This document shows positions 8,844 through 17,327 of a DNA stretch of 64,000 nucleotides, one piece after another. Every line of letters starts with the position of its first letter. Within the stretch, counting starts at the first letter, position 1. Where the stretch lies: contig CAXSDP010000006.1 of the NCBI GenBank assembly GCA_964235705.1, forward strand, positions 1-64,000. Reading direction: 5' to 3'. The notes below the pieces were generated by a model that had not been told where the DNA came from, did no database searches, and was given only the letters and a program-made list of their open reading frames with translations. The DNA is from RH-AL1 sp964235705. Its GTDB lineage: Bacteria > Pseudomonadota > Alphaproteobacteria > Rhizobiales > Beijerinckiaceae. The position numbers and the translations under genes are program-made.

Positions 8844-10750
8844 TCGTGGGAACCGCCGGTCACGTCGATCACGGGAAGACGGCTTTGATCCGTGCCCTCA
8901 CCGGCGTCGACACCGATCGCCTCAAGGAGGAGAAGGCGCGCGGCATCACCATCGATCTCGGCTTCGCCTACATGCCGGGGGGCGATGGCGGGACGATCGG
9001 CTTCGTCGACGTCCCTGGGCACGAGAGGCTGGTGCGCACGATGGTGGCCGGCGCGGCCGGCATCGACTTCGCCCTCCTCGTCGTCGCCGGCGACGATGGC
9101 GTGATGCCGCAAACCCGCGAACACCTCGAGATCCTCGGCCTCCTCGGATTACGCCGTGGCATCGTCGTCGTCAGCAAGAGCGACCGCCTGGACGCGGAAC
9201 GACGCGAGGCGGTGCTGCGGGAGCTCCATGCCACCTTGACCGGCTCCGCCCTGGATGGCGCCGACATCCTGTTCGTCTCAGCCCTCGGGGGGGAAGGGTT
9301 GGAAGCCCTGCGCGGGCGCCTGACCGAGGCTGCCACGACGAAGGCCCCGCGTGACGACGGCAAGGTGTTCAGGATGCCGGTCGACCGCGCCTTCACGCTC
9401 GACGGCGTGGGGACGGTTGTCACGGGCACGGTCCTCGCCGGCCGCGTCCAGGTCGGCGACGAGGTCTCGATCCTCCCGAGCGGCACCAAGGCAAGGGTCC
9501 GATCGTTGCACGCGCAGAACCACGAGGCGGCCGCCGGCGGCGCGGGCGAACGATGCGCCCTCGCCCTCGCGGGTGCGGGCGTCGGCAAGGAGATCGTCCC
9601 GCGCGGCTCCTGGATCAGCGTCGCCACCAACCAGACGAGCCGCTTCGATGGCCGGGTCAGGCTGTTGGCCGCCGAGCGCCGAGCGCTCGGCCAGTGGACG
9701 CCCGTGCATTTCCATTGCGGCGCCAGCGACGTCGGCGCCCGCGTCGTGGTGCTCTCCGCCGACACCTTGCCGCCAGGCGGGGACGCGCTCGTGCAAATCG
9801 TGCTCGACCATCCCTTGCCGCTCCGCCACGGCGACCTCTTCGTCCTGCGCGACCAGAGCGCCCGACGTACGATCGGCGGCGGCGACGTGGTCGATCCCCG
9901 TGCCCCGGTGCGCAAGCGGCGCGCTCCGGAGCGCTTGGCCCGGCTCGAGGCGTTGCTCGCGCCCGATCCCGCCGAAGCCCTCACGCGCCTGCTCGCGCTC
10001 GAACCCGGCTTCGAGGACCTGACCGGCTTCGTGGCGGATCGCGGCGTGACCACCGCCGGCGTGGACGTCTTGATGGCGACGCCGCGCCTTGGACAGTTGC
10101 GAGTGGGTCCCGACACGTTCGTCCACACGGCCGATCGCTGGACCAAGCTCCGCGACGCGGTGGTGGCGCTCCTCGCCGGCTTCCACGCCGACAACCCGGA
10201 ACTACCGGGCTTGGCGGGCGAACGCCTGCGCCTGCGGCTCACGCCGGTGTTGGCGAAGCCGCTGTTCGCCGCCGTCAGGGACCGGCTCGTCGCCGACAAG
10301 GTGGTGGGGCTGCAGGGTCACTGGCTGCGCTTGCCCGACCACGTCGCCCAGCTCGGTGCGGAGGACCGCCGGGTGGCCGCGCTGGTGACACCGATGATCG
10401 CGGCCGAGCGCTTCCGTCCGCCGCGCGTGCGCGACCTCAGCACCGCCCTCGCCGTTCCCGAGCCGCGCGTGCGAGGCGCCTGCAAGGCGCTGGCGCGCGC
10501 CGGCGACCTGATGGAGGTGGCGCCGGATCAGTTCTTCCTTCGCGGTACGGTCGTCGAGATGGCGGAGATCGCCAAGACCCTGTCGGTCGACGCGCGGTTC
10601 ACCGCCGCCGACTTCCGCGACAGACTGGACAATGGCCGCAAAGTCGCCATCCAGATCCTGGAGTTCTTCGACCGGCAAGGTTTCACGCGCAGGACCGGCG
10701 ACCTTCGACGCGTTGTGAAGGAGCCGGACGCGATGTTCGGCGCGCGATGA
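8840..10750 (+). CDS. selB: Selenocysteine-specific elongation factor SelB
   Basis: SelB is a GTPase that brings Sec-tRNA to UGA codons marked by a SECIS hairpin. The 636-residue product begins with the G1 loop GHVDHGKT (residues 7-14), then DVPGHE (G3) and SKSD in place of NKxD (G4), as expected for the family. Translation beta-barrel domains follow, and the C-terminal third is winged-helix repeats that bind the mRNA hairpin. The start ATG overlaps the SEL1 gene stop, and its own stop overlaps the next gene (ATGA). Its clear target here is fdnG, 5.5 kb upstream. Confidence 0.95.
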   Translation: MIVGTAGHVDHGKTALIRALTGVDTDRLKEEKARGITIDLGFAYMPGGDGGTIGFVDVPGHERLVRTMVAGAAGIDFALLVVAGDDGVMPQTREHLEILGLLGLRRGIVVVSKSDRLDAERREAVLRELHATLTGSALDGADILFVSALGGEGLEALRGRLTEAATTKAPRDDGKVFRMPVDRAFTLDGVGTVVTGTVLAGRVQVGDEVSILPSGTKARVRSLHAQNHEAAAGGAGERCALALAGAGVGKEIVPRGSWISVATNQTSRFDGRVRLLAAERRALGQWTPVHFHCGASDVGARVVVLSADTLPPGGDALVQIVLDHPLPLRHGDLFVLRDQSARRTIGGGDVVDPRAPVRKRRAPERLARLEALLAPDPAEALTRLLALEPGFEDLTGFVADRGVTTAGVDVLMATPRLGQLRVGPDTFVHTADRWTKLRDAVVALLAGFHADNPELPGLAGERLRLRLTPVLAKPLFAAVRDRLVADKVVGLQGHWLRLPDHVAQLGAEDRRVAALVTPMIAAERFRPPRVRDLSTALAVPEPRVRGACKALARAGDLMEVAPDQFFLRGTVVEMAEIAKTLSVDARFTAADFRDRLDNGRKVAIQILEFFDRQGFTRRTGDLRRVVKEPDAMFGAR

Positions 10751-11277
10751 CACGGATCGACCGGGATGGCGGAATGAACGACGAGAATGGTGACTTGGCC
10801 GCCGCCCTCGCCACCCTGCTCGGGATGGCCGAGGCGACCAAGCTGGAGGAGACCGCCGTCCGGCGCGCGGCGGCGGTGCGGATCGCGGAGCTGGAGAAGG
10901 CGCGGGTGAAGGCTTATCGGCGCCATCATCTCGTTCACCTGCTCGGCTCCGTGACGGCGGGCGCGCCCGATCGCGAGACCGCCCTCGCCGCGCAGACCGC
11001 CACCTTGGCGGCACGCCTGGACTGGGGCGAGGGCATGACGCTCGAACAGCGGGAGATGATCGCCGCGATGGAGCCGCTGATGACCCGCGTGGCCGACGCC
11101 TCCGGCGTGCCGTCGCCGGCCGAGCCCGACGCCATCGCCTCGCACGGCGCATCGGAACCGGCCGACGTCGTCGCCGCCCTCGAAACCTTCGAACAATGGT
11201 TCGCCACCCGGTTCGAGGGGGACTTCTTCCGGGTCTTCGAGCGTCATACGCCCGACGCGCGCGGGACCGATTTCTGA
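10747..11277 (+). CDS. Hypothetical protein coupled to selB
   Basis: I do not recognise this 176-residue protein. It is largely alpha-helical and charged, with a basic helix around E-L-E-K-A-R-V-K-A-Y-R-R-H-H and an aromatic-acidic C-terminus. It has no signal peptide, membrane helix or cysteine cluster. The chosen ATG at 10747 overlaps the selB stop by four bases; a second in-frame ATG at 10774 is equally possible. Its position suggests a role connected with formate dehydrogenase or selenocysteine use, but nothing in the sequence shows this. Confidence 0.7.
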   Translation: MTRIDRDGGMNDENGDLAAALATLLGMAEATKLEETAVRRAAAVRIAELEKARVKAYRRHHLVHLLGSVTAGAPDRETALAAQTATLAARLDWGEGMTLEQREMIAAMEPLMTRVADASGVPSPAEPDAIASHGASEPADVVAALETFEQWFATRFEGDFFRVFERHTPDARGTDF

Positions 11278-11286
11278 GATCCTCCC

Positions 11287-11661
11287 ATGATCCTCACGGC
11301 TTTCGACAGGTGGCTCGATGAAACCCTCGATCGCGAGGGCCCGTTCACGATGTTCCTCATCCTGATGGAGCAGGCACCGACGACCATCGTGCCGGTCCGC
11401 TCGAGCTACCTGCACGTCATCGGGCCCGATATCCGGTGGGACGAGATGGTGGCGTTGATGAGCGAAGCGGGCACCGCTTGGTCCAGCGTCGCGGTCTTCG
11501 CCGCCAAGGCCGCGTCGGGCGGTCCGATGCCCGACGTCGAGGCCCGGCAACGGCTCGCGAGCCTCCAGACCGCCGTGATCCGGGACCGCATGACCATTCG
11601 CAAGGGCGAACTGTTCGACACGATGGGCCGCAAGCTTGAGTTGTCTCCGCTGACCCACTGA
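11287..11661 (+). CDS. Hypothetical protein, last gene of the fdhE-selB group
   Basis: This is an unrecognised 124-residue protein starting 9 bp after its neighbour. It is a soluble, mixed helical sequence (F-D-R-W-L-D-E-T-L-D near the start, then a helical C-terminal half). No catalytic motif is visible. The close spacing and the hairpin right after its stop place it at the end of the same transcription unit. Confidence 0.65.
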   Translation: MILTAFDRWLDETLDREGPFTMFLILMEQAPTTIVPVRSSYLHVIGPDIRWDEMVALMSEAGTAWSSVAVFAAKAASGGPMPDVEARQRLASLQTAVIRDRMTIRKGELFDTMGRKLELSPLTH

Positions 11662-11686
11662 ACGTCCGCCGGCCGCGAGGACGTTC
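11660..11686 (+). terminator. Hairpin closing the fdhE-selB transcription unit
   Basis: An 8-bp perfect stem (gaacgtcc 11660-11667 with ggacgttc 11679-11686) begins inside the last stop codon. There is no T-tract, so termination is likely but not certain. Confidence 0.5.
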
Positions 11687-11966
11687 AAGTCCGCCGTGAA
11701 AGGCGAAGGCGGGCCCTCACCGGCACGGCGAGCGGCGTCGACGAGGATGAGGCGGGTCTCACCGGCACGGATGCCAAAGCATCGAACGGAGGCGCGTCGT
11801 CATGGCAAGCGACCTGACGTTGAGCCCGGCGGTGATGGCGGCTACGGTCGTCCCGGGCGCGGCCCGCCATCACGGAACGGGATCCACAGGTGTTCGCCTG
11901 GGCCGCCTCGCCCGATCCCGACCCGCCACGGGATGGCCATGGCCGTTTCGGGCTTGAGGACTCGCC
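11662..11966. other. Gene-free interval after the selB group
   Basis: Apart from the hairpin at its start, this 305-bp stretch holds no gene that I can support. I checked both strands for a tRNA-Sec-like cloverleaf and found none. Confidence 0.5.
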
Positions 11967-12881
11967 ATGAGCTTGCGCGCGCACGCCCTCGCTTGGACCA
12001 TGGAACGGCGCTTCAAAGGCAGGATGGCGCCGCCCGGCGACATCCGCCAGCTTCGCGCTTCGCTCGACAGGGCATCGCTGCCGACGCCCAGGAACGTCCG
12101 CTTCGAGCCCGGCACCTGCGGCGGGATCGACGGCGAGTGGGTGAACGCCTCCAGCGATGCGTCCAAGCCGGCCCGCCTGGTTCGCCGCCTGCTCTACGTC
12201 CACGGCGGCGGCTTCGTCGCCTGTTCGGCCCGCACGCACCGTCCGATCACCGGTGCCTTCGCGGCGCGCGGTTTCACCGTCTTCGCGCCCAATTATCGGC
12301 TCGCGCCGGAGAACCCGTTCCCGGCCGGGCTCGACGACGTGGTGGCGGCCTGGCGGGCGTTCTCGGCCCAAGGCCCGGCGGCGGTGGGCGGTGATTCCGC
12401 CGGCGGCAACCTCGCGCTCGCCCTGATGCTGCGCGCACGGGCCGAGGGCCTGTCGATGCCGAGCGCCGCCGCCCTGTTCTCACCACCGACCGACCTCCTC
12501 GGCACCAGCGAGTCGTATCGCAGCAACGCCGCCCGCGACGCCATGTTCGACCCCGACAAGCTGCGGTACCTCGTGCCGGCCTATTGCGGTGACGCCGACC
12601 CCGCCCAGCCGCTCGCCTCGCCCCTCAACGGCGACCTCGCCGGTCTGCCGCCCCTGCTCCTCCACGTCGGGGAACGCGAGCTGATGCGCGACGACTCGGT
12701 GCGGCTCGCCGCCAAGGCGCGCGCGGCCAGCGTGACGGTCGTGCTCGACGTCGTGCCGGTGGTGCCCCACGCGTGGCAACTCGTTCCCTTCCTCCCCGAG
12801 GCCCGCACCTCGCTCGACGCGGCCGCGGCCTTCCTCAAGACGCACACGCCGGTCGCGGCCTCGGCGGCGCGTGCGGCGTGA
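11967..12881 (+). CDS. Alpha/beta hydrolase, hormone-sensitive-lipase family esterase
   Basis: The 304-residue product has the HSL-family oxyanion motif HGGGF (79-83) and the nucleophile elbow GDSAGG (142-147, Ser144). A later acidic residue (E-R-E-L-M-R-D-D) and the histidine in V-P-H-A-W-Q complete the triad. Such enzymes cleave short-chain carboxylic esters; the physiological substrate is unknown. There is no signal peptide, so it is probably cytoplasmic. A hairpin directly follows the stop. Confidence 0.88.
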   Translation: MSLRAHALAWTMERRFKGRMAPPGDIRQLRASLDRASLPTPRNVRFEPGTCGGIDGEWVNASSDASKPARLVRRLLYVHGGGFVACSARTHRPITGAFAARGFTVFAPNYRLAPENPFPAGLDDVVAAWRAFSAQGPAAVGGDSAGGNLALALMLRARAEGLSMPSAAALFSPPTDLLGTSESYRSNAARDAMFDPDKLRYLVPAYCGDADPAQPLASPLNGDLAGLPPLLLHVGERELMRDDSVRLAAKARAASVTVVLDVVPVVPHAWQLVPFLPEARTSLDAAAAFLKTHTPVAASAARAA

Positions 12882-12906
12882 CACCGCGCCTGGGCCGGGC
12901 GCGGTG
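12882..12906 (+). terminator. Hairpin after the HSL esterase gene
   Basis: A 9-bp perfect stem (caccgcgcc 12882-12890 with ggcgcggtg 12898-12906) with a 7-nt loop begins right after the TGA. It lies between convergent genes and lacks a T-tract. Confidence 0.5.
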
Positions 12907-12985
12907 CTCGCCCATCGACGCGGGATAGGCCGCGCCGACGGCGCCATTCATCGCTCGTCCCGAGGATCGGACGCTCAGGCGACGC

Positions 12986-13108
12986 CTACTTCTTCTTGTC
13001 GGCGTTGGTCCCGACCTTGACCGTCGGCGGGGCGGCCGCGATCGTCTTCGGCTTCTCCTTCTTCGGTTTCTTGGCTTCCTTGTTGCCGCGTACCTGCCCT
13101 TTGGCCAT
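12986..13108 (-). CDS. 40-residue lysine-rich small protein
   Basis: The product begins MAKGQVRGNKEAKKPKKEKP and ends with a K-K-K tail after an alanine/proline linker. Very similar short basic proteins beginning MAKGQ with a K-K-P-K core occur widely in proteobacteria without a known function. The longer upstream extension of the frame is low complexity and was dropped. A purine-rich ribosome-binding stretch (AGGAGA) sits just upstream of the chosen ATG. Confidence 0.7.
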   Translation of the reverse strand: MAKGQVRGNKEAKKPKKEKPKTIAAAPPTVKVGTNADKKK

Positions 13109-13469
13109 GCCGATCTCCTGTCGCGTCCAGGCGATACCCGGGGCTCGACCCGCGCGCGCCTGACGCCCCACTATAGGAGCGAAGGTGCTCGGCCGCGAGC
13201 GCTTCCGCACCGACGAGGATGAGACCGTCCTGCTCCCTTGTGCGGAGCTGCTCACGACCCCATCTCGAGCAATGGGCGAGGCAGGCGACCGCGGATGAAC
13301 CGGCGCCCCATTGCCATCGTCACGCTTGGATCCAAGTCGGACGGATCCAGCGCTTTCGAGAGCGCGGATCCGTCCGTGGATTCAACGCGATATCCCGCCA
13401 AGCGGGTGGCCGTCCCGCCGTGTATCCCAGTTCGATTCGTTCGACGTGTCGCGGCGCCGGACACCCGCG
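13109..13469. other. Gene-free interval with palindromes
   Basis: No coding sequence is supported in these 361 bp. The notable content is a 12-bp palindrome (13325-13336) immediately followed by a long hairpin (13338-13376), described separately. Confidence 0.5.
13325..13376. repeat. Palindrome plus long hairpin
   Basis: CTTGGATCCAAG (13325-13336) is a perfect palindrome. One base later an 11-bp arm (13338-13348) pairs with 13366-13376, and an inner 5-bp stem (13350-13354 with 13361-13365) closes a 6-nt loop, with A13349 bulged. It could end transcription of the minus-strand membrane-protein gene, but there is no T-tract. A REP-like element is the alternative. Confidence 0.6.
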
Positions 13470-13901
13470 CTACGAGGGCCTGCGGGCAAGGACGTAGGAT
13501 AGATACGCCGCCCCACCCGCGAGCGATGCCGTGACCGGGAGGAGGAAGACGATTGCCGTCAGGACGATCTCATGCCGGACGATGGTGGCGAGGATCGAAG
13601 GGCACACGAACAAGATCATCAGGGCCAGGGCGACCTTGATCTGAAAGCTCGACCTCAGTCGCGAGCACAGGGTCAGGATGAAGATCACCGACGTCATGAG
13701 CGCGAAGGGAAAGAGGAAAAACGGCAGATAGTAGATTTGACCGGCGCCGCCGCAATCACGTCCCCTGCTGAAACAGAAGGTCGAGCAGCCCAGGACGAGG
13801 ATCACGTAGACGAGCGAGAACGACGCGCAGACCAGCGCCACCAGCGTGGAGCGCAGGCCGGTTCCCTCGTCCGGGCAGCCCAGCCTTGATGAAGAAGCCA
13901 C
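13470..13901 (-). CDS. Small multi-pass membrane protein, unknown function
   Basis: The frame encodes about 143 residues with four hydrophobic helices (L-V-A-L-V-C-A-S-F-S-L-V-Y-V, P-F-F-L-F-P-F-A-L-M-T-S-V, I-K-V-A-L-A-L-M-I-L-F-V and a C-terminal helix). It is cysteine-rich between the first two. The open frame continues upstream through the tRNA gene, so a start downstream of it is required; the GTG at 13901 is my choice and is uncertain. No family is recognised. Confidence 0.45.
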   Translation of the reverse strand: MASSSRLGCPDEGTGLRSTLVALVCASFSLVYVILVLGCSTFCFSRGRDCGGAGQIYYLPFFLFPFALMTSVIFILTLCSRLRSSFQIKVALALMILFVCPSILATIVRHEIVLTAIVFLLPVTASLAGGAAYLSYVLARRPS

Positions 13902-14060
13902 GTGAACCCACCCGCGTTGAACGCCCGACAGGTCGATAACCCATACGCTTCCCCGGACAAAGGGAATGGCGATGGCCTTGTCGCCAACACCCGGGCAGCC
14001 CCATCTCGTGGATCGACCACTTAAGCGCGGTGGTTGCGCACTCCCCACCATCATTTTCGC

Positions 14061-14136
14061 TGGCACGCCCAAGGGGAATCGAACCCCTGTTTTCGCCGTG
14101 AAAGGGCGACGTCCTGGACCGCTAGACGATGAGCGC
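14061..14136 (-). tRNA. tRNA-Glu (anticodon TTC)
   Basis: On the minus strand a 76-nt cloverleaf can be folded: acceptor GCGCTCA with TGGGCGT, an anticodon arm CGCCC-TTTCACG with TTC, a T-arm CAGGGGTTCGATTCCCC, and an encoded CCA end. The anticodon and the D-loop sequence match glutamate tRNA. Confidence 0.93.
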
Positions 14137-14231
14137 GGGTGACCGGGCTTCGCGCCGCGGTCGACAGGCTTTCGTATAAAGGGAGGGTTCGAGCCTGACA
14201 AGCGCGACAGGTGTGTGATGTCCCTCGCTGG

Positions 14232-14894
14232 TCAGGCGGCGAAGCGTCCGGTTTGCAGGAACCGCAGCGCCGCCCGCAGCACGGCCGGGTCGCGAACCAT
14301 GAAGGTGTGGTCGACCGGTAGGATCAGGTGGTCGGCCATGCCGTCCACCCGCGTGTGCGCGACGGCGACCTTGCCATCGTTCGGCTTGGGCAGGAGCATC
14401 CAGGATAGGGGATCGATCGCGCGACGCCCGGCGATGACCCCCACGGGATAGTCGACCTCGCCGAGCAAGGTCGTGAGCGCGGGGGAGCGCTTGGTGATCA
14501 GTTCGGCACCGGCCGGACCGAAGACCCATTGGTAGAGGGCGCGTCGCGCCAGCAGGTCGGCGAGCTCACTGCCGCCATTCGGCGGTCCGAGCATGACGAC
14601 GCGTCCGAGCCTCGCTGGCCGACGCGTCGCCAGCAGGACCCTCGTCACCAGGCCACCCATGGAATGGGTGAGGAAATGGACATCGCCGTCGAGGCCGGCG
14701 ATCCAGCGCGCCGACGACGCGTCGACGTGCGCGGCGAGCGCTCGCAGACCGAGGCGACGGCCAGGATAATCGAGGTTGAGCGTCCGGTAGCCCGCCTCGC
14801 GCATGGCCCGCTCGGCGATTGCCATCGTCCACGACGCCATGCCGATGCCGTGGAGGAGGATCACGCCGTCGCGGCGTCGCGCCATGGTGTTCAT
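14232..14894 (-). CDS. Alpha/beta-fold hydrolase (lipase/esterase-like)
   Basis: The 220-residue product starts M-N-T-M-A-R-R-R, shows the oxyanion turn L-L-H-G-I-G (13-18), and carries a nucleophile elbow T-H-S-M-G-G with Ser78 followed by G-L-V-T. A late D-H-T-F supplies a candidate histidine. This pattern resembles small cytoplasmic lipase-like or PGAP1-like hydrolases. It starts 22 bp after the deacetylase stop on the same strand, so the two are probably co-transcribed. Confidence 0.8.
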   Translation of the reverse strand: MNTMARRRDGVILLHGIGMASWTMAIAERAMREAGYRTLNLDYPGRRLGLRALAAHVDASSARWIAGLDGDVHFLTHSMGGLVTRVLLATRRPARLGRVVMLGPPNGGSELADLLARRALYQWVFGPAGAELITKRSPALTTLLGEVDYPVGVIAGRRAIDPLSWMLLPKPNDGKVAVAHTRVDGMADHLILPVDHTFMVRDPAVLRAALRFLQTGRFAA

Positions 14895-14916
14895 CGCCGA
14901 GCCACGCCGACCGCCC

Positions 14917-15969
14917 TCACGCCGCGACGCGACGCCCCCGGTTCCATATGGCGAACGGGACACCCGACAGGAGCACCTCGAGGTTGGCGAGCGATTGCCA
15001 ATGGCCGTTCAACGACAAACGCGGCAGTGCGGTCGGATGGTGGCGGTGACCGGGGAAGATCATGCCGGGACGCGTCGTCACCGCGCTGGCGAACCCGAGC
15101 GAGGCGGCCATCGTCGTTTCGCGCGGGCCGGCGGAAGCCATGTCCCCGACGGGATAGGCGAGATGACGCGCCGCCCGGCCGATCCGGGCCTCGATGCGCC
15201 GGCGGCTGTCGGCGAGTTCATGGCGGATGACATCCTCGCCATGCTTCGCCAGCATCGGGTGCGTCAGCGTGTGGACGCCGATGGTGCAGAGCGGGTGCCT
15301 GGCCAAACGCTCCACGCCGTCCCAAGCCAAGCACAGGTGATCGGCTATGGTGGCGGAGTCCAGGCCGGCATGGTCGAGGAGGGTCGCGATCACGGCGAGG
15401 AGCTGGTCCTCCGCGCCGCCGCGCAACCGCCAGTACAGCGCGTCGAAGGCGGCGCGCTTCTCGGCGAGGGTCGCCGCCGGCAGCGTGAGGCGCGCGCCGT
15501 CGACGTCCACGTCCACGCGGTCGAGCAGGCGGACGGCCTCTTCCAATTCGACCCACCAGAGCCGCGCGATCCGCTCCGCGAACCCGGTCGTGACGTAGAG
15601 CGTGAAGGGCGCGGCGTGACGCTCGAGGATCGGCAGCGCTTGATCGAGGGTGTCGCGGTAACCGTCATCGAAGGTCAGGGCGATGAACGGCTTGCCGGAC
15701 GGCTCGTCCATGCGCCGCAACGCCTCGTCCATCGTGACGAGCTCGAAGCCGAGCGCCGCCATGCGGGATAAGGCCGCATCGAGGAAGGTCGGCTCGATCT
15801 CCAGCAGCCGGTTCGGTGCGAAGGGCCGATCGATCCAGGGTCGCACGTGGTGCATCGCGAGGATGGCCCCGCGCCCCCGTGTCAGGGGCGCGAGGACGCG
15901 GTGGAGGCGCGTCGCGGCGAAGAAGGTGAAGCCGGCGCCGATCAAGCGATGTTTCGTGGTTGGTCGCAA
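14917..15969 (-). CDS. Polysaccharide deacetylase family protein
   Basis: This is a NodB-homology deacetylase, expected to remove N- or O-acetyl groups from a polysaccharide. The catalytic motif TFDDGY (about 99-104) and the metal-histidine motif G-V-H-T-L-T-H-P are present. The frame stays open far upstream, over the divergent acetyltransferase gene, so a start near 15969 (TTG, after AAGGATCGGGA) was chosen, giving 350 residues; homology begins about there. It borders an exopolysaccharide locus, which suggests surface-polymer modification. Confidence 0.82.
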   Translation of the reverse strand: MRPTTKHRLIGAGFTFFAATRLHRVLAPLTRGRGAILAMHHVRPWIDRPFAPNRLLEIEPTFLDAALSRMAALGFELVTMDEALRRMDEPSGKPFIALTFDDGYRDTLDQALPILERHAAPFTLYVTTGFAERIARLWWVELEEAVRLLDRVDVDVDGARLTLPAATLAEKRAAFDALYWRLRGGAEDQLLAVIATLLDHAGLDSATIADHLCLAWDGVERLARHPLCTIGVHTLTHPMLAKHGEDVIRHELADSRRRIEARIGRAARHLAYPVGDMASAGPRETTMAASLGFASAVTTRPGMIFPGHRHHPTALPRLSLNGHWQSLANLEVLLSGVPFAIWNRGRRVAA

Positions 15970-16052
15970 AGGCCGTTCCCGATCCTTAACCCAGTCTGTC
16001 GACGAACCGTTGAGCTTCCGTTGCCAAACTCGCCGCGAACCGGGAGGGCGCG

Positions 16053-17297
16053 ATGAAGGTGGGGAACATGGCGGATCCTTGGATCGAAGCGATTCCGGTC
16101 GGCGACGCGGCCCATGCGGCTCGCGCCTATCACAGCGTCGAGGTGCATACCTGTGTTGACGCCGTCGATGGGGCCTGGGCCGAGCTCGAGGTCGTCGCCC
16201 CCTGCTCCATCTACCAAACACGACGTTGGCTGGTCCCGTGGCTGACGACGCTGGGGCGAGGTGCCGGCATCACGCCGTGGCTCGTGCTGGCACGGGCGGC
16301 GGACGGCCGTCCCCGCGGGCTGCTCCTCCTCGGCCTGCGTCGCGTCGGCCCATGCACCGTCGCCGCGTGGTTGGGGGGCCGCGACGCCAACGCCGCCATG
16401 GCGCTGCTCGTCCCCAACGCGCCCTGGAGTGGCGCGGAGGTCACGCGGCTGCTCCGGGAAGCGGCGCGGGGCGCGGGCGCCAGGCCGGACGTGTTCATGC
16501 TGACGAATCAGCCGTTCAGCTGGGCGGGGCACGCCAACCCGCTCGCGTCGCTGCCGCACGCGCCCAGCCCGAGCGCCGCCTTCGGCCTGCGGCTCGCACC
16601 CGACGCGCGGGCGCTGTTCGACGCCAGACTGTCGAAGGACGCCGCCAAGAAGTTGCGCAAGAAGGAAGCGAGGCTGGCGGCGCTCGGCACGCTCGCCTAC
16701 CGGGTGGCCGATACGGCGGCGGAACGGAGCGCGGTGCTCGATGCCTTCATCGCGCACAAGACCCTGCGGCTACGGGCGAAGCACATCCGGTCCGAGTTCG
16801 ACGCACCGGAGATGCGCGCCTTCATCGAGGCGGCCAGCGTCGCGTGCGGGGCCGACGGGGGACCACCCGGCATCGAGCTTCACGCCCTCATGCTCGACGA
16901 AAGGGTCGTCGCGGTCTACGGCGGCGCGGCGCACGGGGGTTGGTGGAGCGGGATGTTCAACGCCTTCGACGCCACCGACGAGGGGGTCGCGCGGTGCAGC
17001 CCGGGCGACCTGCTGCTGATGCGTGTCGTCGCCCGCGCCTGCGCCGCCGGCCTGACCCACCTCGACCTCGGGATCGGCGAGGCTCGCTACAAGGCGGCTT
17101 TGTGCGACGAGATCCCGCTCTTCGACACGCTCGTGCCGGTCACCGTCAAGGGACACGTCCTCGCGACGCTGCTGGCCGCCGCGCGCGTCTCGAAACGCTC
17201 GCTCAAGCGACACGCGCGCCTGCTGGCGCTGGCGCGGCGATTGGACATGCTGTTGCCTCGTCGCGCCGGTTCGAAGCGGCTCGCGCCGACGCCGTGA
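16053..17297 (+). CDS. CelD/BcsL-like GNAT-fold acetyltransferase
   Basis: The 414-residue product resembles the CelD/BioF2-like acetyltransferases found in polysaccharide clusters. A first GNAT-like half (to about 180) is followed by a basic A-K-K-L-R-K-K-E segment and a second half with the R-Y-K-A-A-L-C pattern near 345, typical of this family. ATG 16053 follows GGGAGG. It probably acylates a sugar or a lipid-linked intermediate during exopolysaccharide synthesis. It diverges from the deacetylase gene. Confidence 0.8.
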   Translation: MKVGNMADPWIEAIPVGDAAHAARAYHSVEVHTCVDAVDGAWAELEVVAPCSIYQTRRWLVPWLTTLGRGAGITPWLVLARAADGRPRGLLLLGLRRVGPCTVAAWLGGRDANAAMALLVPNAPWSGAEVTRLLREAARGAGARPDVFMLTNQPFSWAGHANPLASLPHAPSPSAAFGLRLAPDARALFDARLSKDAAKKLRKKEARLAALGTLAYRVADTAAERSAVLDAFIAHKTLRLRAKHIRSEFDAPEMRAFIEAASVACGADGGPPGIELHALMLDERVVAVYGGAAHGGWWSGMFNAFDATDEGVARCSPGDLLLMRVVARACAAGLTHLDLGIGEARYKAALCDEIPLFDTLVPVTVKGHVLATLLAAARVSKRSLKRHARLLALARRLDMLLPRRAGSKRLAPTP

Positions 17298-17327
17298 CCG
17301 GGGAGCGGTCGCCGGGTCCCGAGCGCG

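Noticed and set aside
11662..11966. tRNA-Sec (selC) near selB
   Set aside because: No 95-nt cloverleaf with a TCA anticodon could be folded on either strand of this interval.
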